DNA of 64,000 nt from LGRD01 sp031382215 (GTDB taxonomy: Bacteria > Pseudomonadota > Gammaproteobacteria > Burkholderiales > Burkholderiaceae_C): NCBI GenBank assembly GCA_031382215.1, contig JANMYQ010000193.1, positions 1 through 64,000 on the forward strand, in the 5' to 3' direction. The translations under genes were made by a program, and so were the position numbers. Shown here piece after piece: positions 52,424 through 62,236 of the stretch (the stretch's first letter is position 1; each line of letters starts with the position of its first letter). Under the pieces are notes generated by a model. The model ran no database searches. It saw nothing but the letters and a program-made list of their open reading frames with translations, and had not been told where the DNA came from.

Positions 52424-53380
52424 TCACGCCGCGCCGGCCTGCAATGCGCTCAGGTAGGGCGCCGCGCCGAGCGCGTGCAGTTCGGCGGCCACCTTCTCGC
52501 CCATCGCACGCGCCTCGGCTTCGCTGGTCACCGGCTGGCGCACCACGGTCTTCAGCAGCGGCGCCAGTGGCTCCAGCCCGTGGCCCAGGGTGGCGCGCAA
52601 TTCCAGTTGACCTGCATCCCACACCGCATGGGCCGCCAGCGGCATGCTGCAGCTGCCGCCGAGCGCCCGCGACACCGCACGTTCGGCCTGTACGGCCAGC
52701 AAGGTCGGGCTGTGTACCAGGCCGGCCAGGCGCTCGCGCAGCGCGGTCGCATCGGCGCGCACTTCGAGGCCGAGCGCGCCCTGGCCGGCGCAGGGCAGCA
52801 TCTGCGCCGGGTCGAACACCGCACGAATGCGCTCGGCCAGGCCCAGGCGCTTGAGGCCGGCCGCGGCCAGCACGATGGCCTCGTACTGGCCTTCGTCGAG
52901 CTTGCGCAAGCGTGTGTCCAGGTTGCCGCGCAGAGGCTCCACCGTCAGGTCGGGCCGCAGCGCACCGAGCTGCACCACCCGGCGCAGGCTCGACGTGCCA
53001 ACCCGCGCACCCTGCGGCAGTTCGGCGAGCGACGCATATTTGTTGGAGACAAACGCATCGCGCGGGTCTTCCCGCTCCAGCACCGCGGCCAGCTCGAAGC
53101 CTTCTGGCAGATCCATCGGTACGTCTTTCAGCGAATGCACGGCCAGGTGAGCCTGGCCGAGTTCCAGCGCGGTTTCCAGCTCCTTGACGAACAGGCCCTT
53201 GCCGCCGACCTTGGACAGCGCCCGGTCCAGGATCTGGTCGCCCCGGGTCGTCATGCCCAGCAGTTGCACGACCAGCCCGAAACGGGCCTGGAGCAGGTCG
53301 CGAACATGCTCGGCCTGCCACAGGGCAAGGCGACTTTCGCGGGTGGCGATGATGAGGGTCTGGGGCAGGTTTGAGGACAT
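52424..53380 (-). CDS. hemC: Porphobilinogen deaminase (hydroxymethylbilane synthase)
   Basis: 318 residues. IATRESRLALWQAEHV at the start, VKELETALELGQAHLAVHSLKDVP, and the dipyrromethane-cofactor Cys in GGSCSMPLAAHA. Joins four porphobilinogens. First gene of the heme operon; divergent from ppc with 112 bases between. The C-terminus is somewhat extended (ALQAGAA). Confidence 0.95.
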   Translation of the reverse strand: MSSNLPQTLIIATRESRLALWQAEHVRDLLQARFGLVVQLLGMTTRGDQILDRALSKVGGKGLFVKELETALELGQAHLAVHSLKDVPMDLPEGFELAAVLEREDPRDAFVSNKYASLAELPQGARVGTSSLRRVVQLGALRPDLTVEPLRGNLDTRLRKLDEGQYEAIVLAAAGLKRLGLAERIRAVFDPAQMLPCAGQGALGLEVRADATALRERLAGLVHSPTLLAVQAERAVSRALGGSCSMPLAAHAVWDAGQLELRATLGHGLEPLAPLLKTVVRQPVTSEAEARAMGEKVAAELHALGAAPYLSALQAGAA

Positions 53381-53492
53381 GTTTCGATGCTATCAGGCGC
53401 GCCTCTTGCTTGGCGCCTTGGCACGCCAGCGTGCGCTGCTACGATCAATCCGCCCGGGCCTCGCCGCCCGAAGCGACCACAACGAGACGCCC

Positions 53493-56300
53493 ATGCCATC
53501 CAAAGCCGCCGCCCGCCCCGCCATCAGCAACAAGTCGTCCGACGCCGCCGAAAAGAACAAACCCCTGGTCGACGATATCCGGCTGCTCGGCCGCATCCTC
53601 GGCGACGTGATTCGCGACGGCGAAGGCAAGGCCGCTTTCGAGCTCGTTGAGCGTGTGCGCCAACTTTCGGTGGCGTACCGGCTGAAGCGCGACGCCCAGG
53701 CCGGCCGCGCGCTCGACCGCCTGCTGAAGAACCTGTCGGGCGACCAGACCGTCAGCGTGATCCGTGCGTTCAGCTACTTCTCGCACCTGGCCAACATCGC
53801 CGAAGACCGCCACCACGTGCGCCGGCGCGACCACCACGAACGCCAGGGCCACCACCAGGAAGGCTCGTTGGCCACGAGCTTCGAGCGCCTGGCGCAGGCC
53901 GACATTCGCGCCGCCGACATCGCCCGGGCCTTGCAGCACGCCCACATCTCGCCGGTGCTCACGGCCCACCCGACCGAGGTGCAGCGCAAGAGCATTCTCG
54001 ACGCCGAGCGCGCCATCGCCGAACTGGTGGGCGAGCGCGATGCGTTGCGCACCGAACGCGAACTGAGCGACAACGAGACCCAGTTGCGCGCCCGCGTGAC
54101 CCAGCTCTGGCAGACGCGCATGCTGCGCACCGCCAAGCTGACGGTGGCCGACGAGATCAAGAACGCGCTGAGCTACTACCGCAGCACTTTCCTGCACCAG
54201 ATCCCGCGCATGTACCGCGAGGTCGAGGAGGCGCTGCCCGGTTTCGAGATCGCGAACTTCTTTCGCATGGGCAACTGGATCGGCGGCGACCGTGACGGCA
54301 ACCCTTTCGTCACCGCCGATACCCTGAAGATGGCGCTGGCGAGCCAGAGCGAAACCGCACTCCGCTACTACCTGGTAGAGGTGCATCAACTCGGCGCCGA
54401 GTTGTCGATCTCGGCCACGCTGAGCCCGGTAACGCCGGAAATGCGCGCGCTGGCCGCCGAGTCGCCCGACCACAACCCGCACCGCGAGGACGAACCGTAC
54501 CGGCGCGCGCTGATCGGCGTGTACGCGCGCCTGGCCGCGACCTTGCAAGAGCTGACCGGCACCGAGGCGCTGCGCCACGCGGTCGCGCCGCAGCGCCCCT
54601 ACGCCACGTCGGAGCAGTTGCTGGCCGACCTGCGGGTAGTCGAAGCTTCGCTGCGCTCGCACCACGCGCAGGCGCTGATCGCGCCGCGCTTGCACCCTTT
54701 GATGCGGGCGGTGCAGGTGTTCGGCTTTCACCTCGCCACGGTGGACCTGCGCCAGAGCTCGGACAAGCACGAGATGGTGCTGGCCGAACTCTTCAAGGTG
54801 GCCCAGGTGGAGGGCAACTACAGCGCGCTGGGCGAGCAGAGCCGCCGCACCCTGCTGATGGGCTTGCTCAACGACGCGCGACCGCTGAAGGTGCGCGCCG
54901 CCGAATACAGCGAGCACACCTTGGGCGAGCTGGCGATCTTCGAGACCGCGGTGGTCATGCTGCGCCGATTTGGCCGCAACGCGCTGCGCCACTACATCAT
55001 CTCGCACACCGAAACGGTGAGCGACCTGCTCGAGGTGCTGCTGCTGCTGAAGGAAGCGGGGCTGATGCGCGGCACCTTGAAAGATGGCGCCGTGACCGAC
55101 CTGATCGTTTCGCCATTGTTCGAAACCATCGGCGACCTGCAGCGCTCGGCCACGATCATGAGCGAGTTCTACGCGCTGCCGGGCATCGTCGAACTGATGA
55201 AGCGTTCGGGCGCCGAGCAGGACGTGATGCTGGGCTACAGCGACAGCAACAAGGACGGCGGCATGTTCACCAGCAACTGGGTGCTGTACCGAGCCGAGAT
55301 CGCGCTGGTGGAGCTGTTCGGCGCCCTGGGCAAGGACCACGGCATCACATTGCGCCTGTTCCACGGTCGCGGCGGCACGGTGGGGCGCGGCGGCGGCCCG
55401 AGCTACCAGGCCATTCTGGCGCAGCCGCCGGGCACGGTGAACGGGCAGATCCGGCTGACCGAACAGGGCGAGGTCATCGCCTCCAAATACTCCCACCCCG
55501 AGATCGGCCGGCGCAACCTCGAAACGCTGGTGGCCGCCACGCTGGAGGCGACCTTGCTGCACCCGACCAAGAGCGCGCCCAAGGGATTCCTGGAAGCCGC
55601 GCAAGAGATCAGCGCGGCGAGCATGAAGGCGTTCCGCAAGCTGGTCTACGAAACGCCGGGCTTCACCGACTACTTCTTCAGCGCCACGCCGATCCGCGAG
55701 ATCGCCGAACTCAACATCGGCTCGCGCCCGGCCTCGCGCAAGGCCACGCGCGCGATCGAAGACCTGCGCGCGATTCCGTGGTCGTTCAGCTGGGGCCAGT
55801 GCCGGGTGGCGCTGCCGGGCTGGTGCGGCTTCGGCTCGGCCATCGACGCCTACCTGGGCAAGGACCCGGCGCAGAAGAAGGAACGCCTGGCGCTGCTGCA
55901 GAAGATGCACAAGCAGTGGCCGTTCTTCCGCACCCTGCTGTCCAACCTGGACATGGTGCTGGCCAAGAGTGACCTGGGCATCGCCGCGCGCTACGTCGAG
56001 CTGGTGGAAGACAAGAAACTCGGCAAGCGCATCTTCGGGCTGATCCAGGCCGAGTGGCAGCGCACCCACGATGCGCTGTCGCTCATCACCGGCGAAAAGC
56101 AGCGGCTGGCGTCCAACCCGTCGCTGGCGCGCTCGATCGAACACCGCTTCCCGTACCTCGACCCGCTCAACCACCTGCAGGTCGAACTGATGCGCCGCTA
56201 CCGCCACCGCGTCGAAGGCGACCCCGGCAACGAGCGCGTCCAGCGCGGCATCCACATCTCGATCAACGGGGTGGCGGCGGGGTTGCGGAATACGGGGTGA
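53493..56300 (+). CDS. ppc: Phosphoenolpyruvate carboxylase
   Basis: 935 residues, complete. Catalytic His in LTAHPTEVQRKS, GGDRDGNPFVTADT, LGYSDSNKDGG, FHGRGGTVGRGGGP, the SNLDMVLAKSD region and the conserved C-terminal LRNTG. Makes oxaloacetate from PEP and bicarbonate, refilling the TCA cycle. The start at 53493 (MPSKAAARPAIS) follows a weak AACGAGA. An acidic/His-rich loop (DRHHVRRRDHHERQGHHQEG) near residue 110 is a natural family insert. Confidence 0.95.
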   Translation: MPSKAAARPAISNKSSDAAEKNKPLVDDIRLLGRILGDVIRDGEGKAAFELVERVRQLSVAYRLKRDAQAGRALDRLLKNLSGDQTVSVIRAFSYFSHLANIAEDRHHVRRRDHHERQGHHQEGSLATSFERLAQADIRAADIARALQHAHISPVLTAHPTEVQRKSILDAERAIAELVGERDALRTERELSDNETQLRARVTQLWQTRMLRTAKLTVADEIKNALSYYRSTFLHQIPRMYREVEEALPGFEIANFFRMGNWIGGDRDGNPFVTADTLKMALASQSETALRYYLVEVHQLGAELSISATLSPVTPEMRALAAESPDHNPHREDEPYRRALIGVYARLAATLQELTGTEALRHAVAPQRPYATSEQLLADLRVVEASLRSHHAQALIAPRLHPLMRAVQVFGFHLATVDLRQSSDKHEMVLAELFKVAQVEGNYSALGEQSRRTLLMGLLNDARPLKVRAAEYSEHTLGELAIFETAVVMLRRFGRNALRHYIISHTETVSDLLEVLLLLKEAGLMRGTLKDGAVTDLIVSPLFETIGDLQRSATIMSEFYALPGIVELMKRSGAEQDVMLGYSDSNKDGGMFTSNWVLYRAEIALVELFGALGKDHGITLRLFHGRGGTVGRGGGPSYQAILAQPPGTVNGQIRLTEQGEVIASKYSHPEIGRRNLETLVAATLEATLLHPTKSAPKGFLEAAQEISAASMKAFRKLVYETPGFTDYFFSATPIREIAELNIGSRPASRKATRAIEDLRAIPWSFSWGQCRVALPGWCGFGSAIDAYLGKDPAQKKERLALLQKMHKQWPFFRTLLSNLDMVLAKSDLGIAARYVELVEDKKLGKRIFGLIQAEWQRTHDALSLITGEKQRLASNPSLARSIEHRFPYLDPLNHLQVELMRRYRHRVEGDPGNERVQRGIHISINGVAAGLRNTG

Positions 56301-56308
56301 TTGGTCTA

Positions 56309-56335
56309 GGATATACATGTGATTTGCGTATATCC
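56309..56335. promoter_or_regulatory. Inverted-repeat operator of vapBC
   Basis: GGATATAC (56309-56316) and GTATATCC (56328-56335) form a perfect 8-base inverted repeat with an 11-base spacer, just before the vapB ribosome-binding site GGAGG. It is AT-rich compared with the surroundings. This is the usual position for autorepression by a VapBC complex. Confidence 0.75.
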
Positions 56336-56345
56336 GGAGGTCATC

Positions 56346-56579
56346 ATGAAGGTCGCGGAATGGGGCAACAGCCTGGCGGTACGTCTACCGGCTGCGGTGG
56401 TCGAAGCTTTGGACTTGCAAGCGGGTGACGACATCGAGATCCACGTGATCGGCGACCGCGTTTTCGCAGTCGAGAAAGCGCCCGGTGCGCGCGAACTGCT
56501 GGCGCGCCTGAGGAAATTCCGCGGTCGCCTGCCGGCGGACTTCAAGTTCGACCGGCTCGACGCGAATGAGCGCGGCTGA
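56346..56579 (+). CDS. AbrB-type antitoxin VapB
   Basis: 77 residues. Swapped-hairpin AbrB/MazE domain (VAEWGNSLAVRLPAAVVEALDLQAGDDIEIHV) followed by a toxin-binding tail (ELLARLRKFRGRLPADFKFDRL). Binds operator DNA and the toxin. GGAGG precedes the ATG at 56346. Overlaps the toxin gene by 14 bases. Confidence 0.88.
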   Translation: MKVAEWGNSLAVRLPAAVVEALDLQAGDDIEIHVIGDRVFAVEKAPGARELLARLRKFRGRLPADFKFDRLDANERG

Positions 56580-56976
56580 GGTCTTCTTCGACACCAACGT
56601 CGTTCTGTACCTGCTCTCGGCCGACGCGGCCAAGGCCGATCGTGCCGAAGACCTGCTGGCCGCTGGCGGGACGATCAGCGTCCAGGTGCTGAACGAATTT
56701 GCCGCCGTAGCGTTGCGCAAGCTGCGCATGCCCTGGCCGGAGATTCGCGAAGCGCTTGCCGCGATTCGCTCGGTCTGCTCGGTCGTGCCGCTTTCGGTGG
56801 ACACGCATGACCGGGCGGTCCAGATCGGTGAGCGATACGGCCTGTCGATCTGCGACTCGCTGATCGTCGCTGCTGCCTTGCTCGCCGGCTGCAAGACGCT
56901 CTGGTCCGAAGACATGCAGCACGGCCAGGTGATCGAGCACGTGTTGACGATACGCAACCCCTTCAAGGCAGACTGA
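56566..56976 (+). CDS. PIN-domain toxin VapC
   Basis: 136 residues. PIN nuclease with conserved acids: Asp in VFFDTNVVLYLL, Glu in VLNEFAAV, and Asp in ICDSLIVAAAL and SEDMQHG. VapC toxins cleave tRNA or rRNA. The active site appears intact and the antitoxin is complete, so the pair is probably functional. No other mobile genes are nearby. Confidence 0.9.
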   Translation: MSAAEVFFDTNVVLYLLSADAAKADRAEDLLAAGGTISVQVLNEFAAVALRKLRMPWPEIREALAAIRSVCSVVPLSVDTHDRAVQIGERYGLSICDSLIVAAALLAGCKTLWSEDMQHGQVIEHVLTIRNPFKAD

Positions 56977-57049
56977 CCCGCGAGGCTCGCGCGCCGGCAC
57001 GGTGCTTGCTAGCTCATTTCCGTTGCTGCGAACACAACGGAGACTCGAC

Positions 57050-57841
57050 ATGCCCTTTCATTCCCCGCTTGGAAAACTCTTCGCCGCCATCGGCGCCACG
57101 CTGCTGCTGGCAGGCACCGCCGCCGCGCAGACCGCGCTCGACGACGTGATGGCCAAGAAGAGCATCACGATCGCGATCCCGACCGACTTCCCGCCCTACG
57201 GTTTCGTCGGCACCGACCTGAAACCGCAGGGGCTGGACATCGACATGGCCAACTACATCGCCACCAAGCTCGGCGTGAAGGTGGAGCTGGTGCCGGTGAC
57301 CAGCGCCAACCGCATTCCGTACCTGCAGACCAAGAAGGCGGACCTGGTGATCTCCACCCTGGGCAAGAACCCGGAGCGCGAGAAGGTCATCGACTTCACG
57401 GCCGGTTATTCGCCGTTCTTCCAGGCCGTGTTCGGGCCCAAGACCTTGGCCATCAAGACACCGGCCGACCTGACGGGCAAGAGCGTGGGCGTGACGCGCG
57501 GCGCGATCGAGGACCAGGAGCTGACCAAGATCGCGCCGTCGGGCGTGGACATCAAGCGCTTCGAGGACAACAACGTCACCGTCTCGGCCTTCGTGTCGGG
57601 CCAGGTGCAGTTGATCGCCACCGGCGCGTCGGTGGCCGGCAACCTGATGGGCAAGAACCCGCAACTGGGCACCGAGTTCAAGTTGCTGCTGAAAGACTCG
57701 CCGAATTTCATCGGCGTCGGCAAAGGCGAAGACAAGCTGCGCCTCAAGGTCAACGAGATCATTGCCGAGGCCAAGAAGGCTGGCGAGCTGGACAAGCTGG
57801 CCGTAAAGTGGCTGGGCCGGCCGGCGGGCGAGTTGCCTTGA
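57050..57841 (+). CDS. Polar amino-acid ABC transporter substrate-binding protein
   Basis: 263 residues. Signal peptide (AAIGATLLLAGTAAA) and SBP family 3 fold: TIAIPTDFPPYGF, GLDIDMANYIA, LVPVTSANRIPYLQTKKADLV and RGAIEDQEL. Binds a polar or basic amino acid. ACGGAGA precedes ATG 57050; a longer frame from 57002 is rejected. First of four importer genes. Confidence 0.9.
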   Translation: MPFHSPLGKLFAAIGATLLLAGTAAAQTALDDVMAKKSITIAIPTDFPPYGFVGTDLKPQGLDIDMANYIATKLGVKVELVPVTSANRIPYLQTKKADLVISTLGKNPEREKVIDFTAGYSPFFQAVFGPKTLAIKTPADLTGKSVGVTRGAIEDQELTKIAPSGVDIKRFEDNNVTVSAFVSGQVQLIATGASVAGNLMGKNPQLGTEFKLLLKDSPNFIGVGKGEDKLRLKVNEIIAEAKKAGELDKLAVKWLGRPAGELP

Positions 57842-57882
57842 GAGGCCATTGCGTCGCCTGACGTCGCCTGGGGCATCGCCGC

Positions 57883-58542
57883 GTGATCGCCTTCGACGTC
57901 CCCGCCGTGCTCGCCGAATGGCCGCTGCTCGCCAAGGGCGCGGGCGTGACCGTGGTGCTCACCGCCATCTCGGCCACCCTCGGCGTGGGCCTGGGCACGG
58001 CCTGCGCCTGGGCGCGCTGGCAGGGGCCGGCGTGGCTGCGGGCGATCGTCGCGGTGTATGTGGAGTTGATCCGCAACACGCCCTTCATCGTGCAATTGTT
58101 CTTCATCTTCTTCGGCCTGCCGTCGCTCGGCGTCAAGCTCTCGCCCGAGTTCGCCTCGGTGCTGGCGATGGTGATCAACCTGGGCGCCTATTCGGCCGAG
58201 ATCGTGCGCGCCGGCATCGCCACCACGCCCAAGGGGCAGATCGAGGCGGCCCAGAGCCTGGCGCTGAGCGAGGCGCAGGTGTTCACGCGCGTGGTGCTGC
58301 CGCCGGCGCTCAAGCGCGTGTGGCCGGCGCTGGTGAGCCAGATCATCATCGTGATGCTCGGCTCGGCGGTGTGCGGGCAGATCTCGACGGCCGAGTTGTC
58401 GTACGCCGCCAACCTGATCCAGTCGCGCAACTTCCGCGCGTTCGAGGCGTTCATCATCGCCACGCTGATCTACCTGGCCTTGTCGATGCTGTTGCGCAAG
58501 CTGCTCAACTGGTTCGGCCCGCGCTTCATCTTCGGCAACTAA
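57883..58542 (+). CDS. Amino-acid ABC transporter permease 1
   Basis: 219 residues, five membrane segments; ELIRNTPFIVQLFFIFFGLP and AEIVRAGIATTPKGQIEAAQSL (EAA loop). HisM/GlnP family. Start GTG at 57883. Pairs with permease 2. Confidence 0.9.
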   Translation: MIAFDVPAVLAEWPLLAKGAGVTVVLTAISATLGVGLGTACAWARWQGPAWLRAIVAVYVELIRNTPFIVQLFFIFFGLPSLGVKLSPEFASVLAMVINLGAYSAEIVRAGIATTPKGQIEAAQSLALSEAQVFTRVVLPPALKRVWPALVSQIIIVMLGSAVCGQISTAELSYAANLIQSRNFRAFEAFIIATLIYLALSMLLRKLLNWFGPRFIFGN

Positions 58543-58551
58543 AGACACGCC

Positions 58552-59188
58552 ATGGTCGACTTCAGCCTCTGGGACATCTTCCGCAACCTGCTGCTGGCCG
58601 CGCGCTGGACGGTCGCGCTGTCGCTCATCGCCTTCGTCGGCGGCGGCCTCGTCGGGCTGGCGCTGCTGGTGGCGCGCATCGCCAAGCTGCCGGGCGCCGA
58701 GCCTCTGGTGAACGGCTACGTGCAGCTCTTTCAAGGCACACCGCTGCTGATGCAGTTGTTCCTGGCCTACTTCGGTCTCGCGCTGTTCGGTGTGAACGTG
58801 TCGCCGTGGGTCGCCGCGGCACTGGCGCTCACGCTCTACAGCAGCGCCTTCCTGACAGAGATCTGGCGCGGCTGCGTCAACGCCGTATCGAAGGGCCAGT
58901 GGGAAGCGTCGACCGCGCTGGCGCTGAACCTGGGCGAACAACTGCGTTACGTGATCGGCCCGCAGGCGCTGCGCGTGGCCGTGCCGCCCACCGTGGGCTT
59001 TCTGGTGCAGGTGGTCAAGGGCACGGCGCTCGCATCTGTCATCGGCTTCATCGAGCTGACCAAGGCCGGCACGATGATCACCAACGCCACCTTCGCACCG
59101 TTCAAGGTCTACGCGTGCGTGGCGCTGATGTACTTCGCGCTCTGTTACCCCATCTCGGCCTGGAGCCTGAGACTCGAAAGGAAGTTGC

Positions 59189-59202
<14 letters not shown>
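58552..59202 (+). CDS. Amino-acid ABC transporter permease 2
   Basis: 216 residues, HisM/GlnP family: YVQLFQGTPLLMQLFLAYFG and TEIWRGCVNAVSKGQWEASTAL (EAA loop). ATG 58552 lies ten bases after permease 1. Overlaps the ATPase gene by 14 bases. Confidence 0.9.
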
Positions 59203-59944
<742 letters not shown>

Positions 59945-59983
59945 CGGACGCTGCCGACTTGCCCGCGCAGGCAGCCGCGGGCG

Positions 59984-60487
59984 TCAGCGCAATTGCTGCG
60001 CGAACGCCTCGAGCTGGTCGATGCAGGTGTTCCAGCCTTCGAAGAACCCGAGCTCGTGATGACGGTCCCGGGTCGCCTTGTCCGGGTGCATCACGTGCGC
60101 GACGTAGCGCGTGCCCGCGCCTTCATCGGCCATCGAGATCGCGGCAGTGAACGCCAGCCACGGCGTGGCCGGCCGCCAGTCGCCGGTCAGCAGCGACGTC
60201 CACACGAGCCGCGACTGCGGCACCACTTGCAGAAAGCAGCCGGGGTTGTCGCTGGTGCCACCGTCGGGGCCGCGCATGAAGGTGTGGAAGGCGCCGCCGG
60301 GCCGCAGGTCGAGCGCCCGCACCTCGGTGGTCCACGGTTTCGGGCACCACCACTCCTTCAGCAGTTGCGGGTCGGTCCACGCCCTCCACAGCGTGGCGCG
60401 CGGGGCGCGCACGAGGCGGTTGATGATCAGATCCTGCGGATCAGCGTTTGCGGGGTTGGCGGGGTGGGCGGGGTTGGGGTCGGTCAT
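59984..60487 (-). CDS. SRPBCC (AHSA1-like) domain protein
   Basis: 167 residues. NRLVRAPRATLWRAWTDPQLLKEWWCPKPW is typical of the START-like AHSA1 family, with HELGFFEGWNTCIDQLEAF at the end. The N-terminal NPAHPANPANAD stretch is repetitive. Binds hydrophobic ligands or acts in folding; function unknown. Overlaps the ArsR gene by 47 bases, a common ArsR-SRPBCC pairing. Confidence 0.85.
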   Translation of the reverse strand: MTDPNPAHPANPANADPQDLIINRLVRAPRATLWRAWTDPQLLKEWWCPKPWTTEVRALDLRPGGAFHTFMRGPDGGTSDNPGCFLQVVPQSRLVWTSLLTGDWRPATPWLAFTAAISMADEGAGTRYVAHVMHPDKATRDRHHELGFFEGWNTCIDQLEAFAQQLR

Positions 60488-60839
60488 GAGACATCTCCTT
60501 CTGGTGAAGTGCTTCTGCAAAGGCCGCCATGCGGTCGGTTCTTGATTGCCAGAGGGCATGCTGCTCGGCCATCCAGCGTTCGGCCTGCGACAGCGCCTTC
60601 GGCCGGATTTCGCAGGTGCGCACCCGGCCGACCTTGTTCGAGCGGATCACGCCGCTGCGCTCGAGCACCGACAGGTGCTTCATGAACGACGGCAGCGCCA
60701 TCTCGAACGGCGCCGCCAGCGCCGACACCGACGCCGGCCCCTGGCCGAGCACGCTCACGATGGCGCGGCGCGTGGGGTCGGCCAGGGCGTAGAACACGTC
60801 GCTCAACAACGCACTTTGCAATGCACTTTGGTTAGCCAT
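60441..60839 (-). CDS. ArsR-family transcriptional regulator
   Basis: 132 residues. ArsR winged helix: DVFYALADPTRRAIVSVL, SVSALAAPFEMALPSFMKHLSVLERSGVI. Metal-binding Cys residues are absent apart from one outside the recognition helix, so it is probably not an arsenic sensor. Start ATG 60839 lies within a perfect inverted repeat, implying autoregulation. It likely controls the SRPBCC gene that overlaps it. Confidence 0.88.
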   Translation of the reverse strand: MANQSALQSALLSDVFYALADPTRRAIVSVLGQGPASVSALAAPFEMALPSFMKHLSVLERSGVIRSNKVGRVRTCEIRPKALSQAERWMAEQHALWQSRTDRMAAFAEALHQKEMSHDRPQPRPPRQPRKR

Positions 60840-60847
60840 TTGGCTAA
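60832..60847. promoter_or_regulatory. Inverted repeat TTAGCCA-TT-TGGCTAA at the arsR start
   Basis: Perfect 7-base inverted repeat with a 2-base centre covering the start codon of the ArsR-family gene. ArsR-family operators are commonly of this form and position. It would also affect the -10 region of the gene and sits 79 bases from the divergent permease start. Confidence 0.7.
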
Positions 60848-60925
60848 GTGTAGCGCGAACGAATGCCCGCACTATCATCCGCGGTCCGCCACCGGCCGGC
60901 TGTGACTCCCCGAACCCCCAGACGC

Positions 60926-62236
60926 ATGAACCTGCCCACCCTGCCCGAGATGGCCGGCCTCGTGCCGCGCGCCGTCGATTGGGGCGTGGTGGCGGTGTTC
61001 GGCACCGTCTACCTCGGCATGTTTCTGGGCGGCCTGCCGCGCGTCAAGCTCGACCGCTCGGGCGTGGCCTTGCTCGGCGCGATCGCGATGATCGCCCTCA
61101 CCGGCATGCCGATGGAAGAAGCCGCGCGGTCGGTTGACCTGCCCACCGTGGTGCTGCTGTTCGCCTTCATGGTCGTCTCGGCGCAGATGCGCCTGGGCGG
61201 CTTCTACACGGCGGTCACGCAGCACGTGGGCGAACTGCCGCTGTCGCGTGCCGGGCTGCTGGCGGCGTTGATCGTGGTGGCGGGTGCGCTGTCGGCAGTG
61301 TTCTCGAACGACATCATCTGCCTGGCGATGACGCCGGTGGTGGCACGCCTGTCCCTGAAGCGCGGGCTGGACCCGCTACCCTTCCTGATCGGGCTCGCCT
61401 GCGCGGCCAACATCGGCTCGGCGGCCACCTTGATCGGCAACCCGCAGAACATGCTGATCGGCTCGGTGCTGAAGCTGCCCTTCGGCGGTTATGCCCGCGT
61501 CGCGCTGGTGCCGGTGCTGGCCAGCCTGGTGTTGTTGTGGTTGTGGCTGGCCTTCGGGCCCGGTGCGCGACAGCCTGCGGCCGCCCTGCCCTCGCGGCCC
61601 GCGCCGGCAGCCTCCGCGGCAGACGACGACACCGCGCCGTTCGACCGCTTCCAGACCACCAAGGGCCTGACGGTGGCGCTGGTGCTGATGGCGGTGTTCC
61701 TGTTCACCGACTTTCCGCGCGACGAGGCCGCCCTCGTCGGCGCCGGCGTGCTGCTGCTGAGCCGCCGGTTGCACTCGGCCCACGTGATGGGCTTCGTCGA
61801 CTGGCAACTGCTGCTGCTCTTCATCGGCCTGTTCGTCGTCAACCACGCGTTCCAGGGCACCGGGCTGGCCGCCCAGGGCGTGGCCTGGCTGGCGGGCCAC
61901 GGCGTGCATGTGAACCAGCCCGGCCCGCTGCTGGTGCTGGGGGCCGTGCTGTCCAACCTGGTGTCCAACGTGCCGGCGGTGATGCTGCTGCTGCCCCACC
62001 TGGGCGAGCCCGGCGTGGGTGGCGGTGCAGATGCCCACTCGGCCGGTATGCTGCTGGCGCTGGCCAGCACCTTCGCCGGCAACCTGCTGCTGGTCGGCTC
62101 GATCGCCAACCTGATCGTCGTGGACCTGGCCGAGAAGGCCGGCATCCGCATCGACTGGCGCCAGCACGCGCGCACCGGCATCCCGGTCACGCTGGGCTCG
62201 CTGGTCTTGTTGTGGGGGTGGATGTCGTGGCCGTAG
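60926..62236 (+). CDS. SLC13/ArsB-type anion permease
   Basis: 436 residues, about 11 membrane segments. SNDIICLAMTPVV, CAANIGSAATLIGNPQNMLIG and LSNLVSNVPAVMLLL are the paired signature motifs of the DASS/ArsB/NhaD superfamily. Could carry dicarboxylate, sulfate, arsenite or sodium. No arsenate reductase is nearby, so arsenic resistance is unsupported. Divergent from ArsR. Confidence 0.85.
   Translation: MNLPTLPEMAGLVPRAVDWGVVAVFGTVYLGMFLGGLPRVKLDRSGVALLGAIAMIALTGMPMEEAARSVDLPTVVLLFAFMVVSAQMRLGGFYTAVTQHVGELPLSRAGLLAALIVVAGALSAVFSNDIICLAMTPVVARLSLKRGLDPLPFLIGLACAANIGSAATLIGNPQNMLIGSVLKLPFGGYARVALVPVLASLVLLWLWLAFGPGARQPAAALPSRPAPAASAADDDTAPFDRFQTTKGLTVALVLMAVFLFTDFPRDEAALVGAGVLLLSRRLHSAHVMGFVDWQLLLLFIGLFVVNHAFQGTGLAAQGVAWLAGHGVHVNQPGPLLVLGAVLSNLVSNVPAVMLLLPHLGEPGVGGGADAHSAGMLLALASTFAGNLLLVGSIANLIVVDLAEKAGIRIDWRQHARTGIPVTLGSLVLLWGWMSWP

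Noticed and set aside
53445..56318. 957-codon open frame on the minus strand opposite ppc
   Set aside because: Antisense to a fully conserved ppc; composition is shadow-like and no domain is visible.
60926..62236. Arsenic resistance operon (ArsR plus ArsB-like permease)
   Set aside because: The ArsR protein lacks the cysteine pair, pairs with an SRPBCC gene instead, and there is no arsC; the permease could carry other anions.
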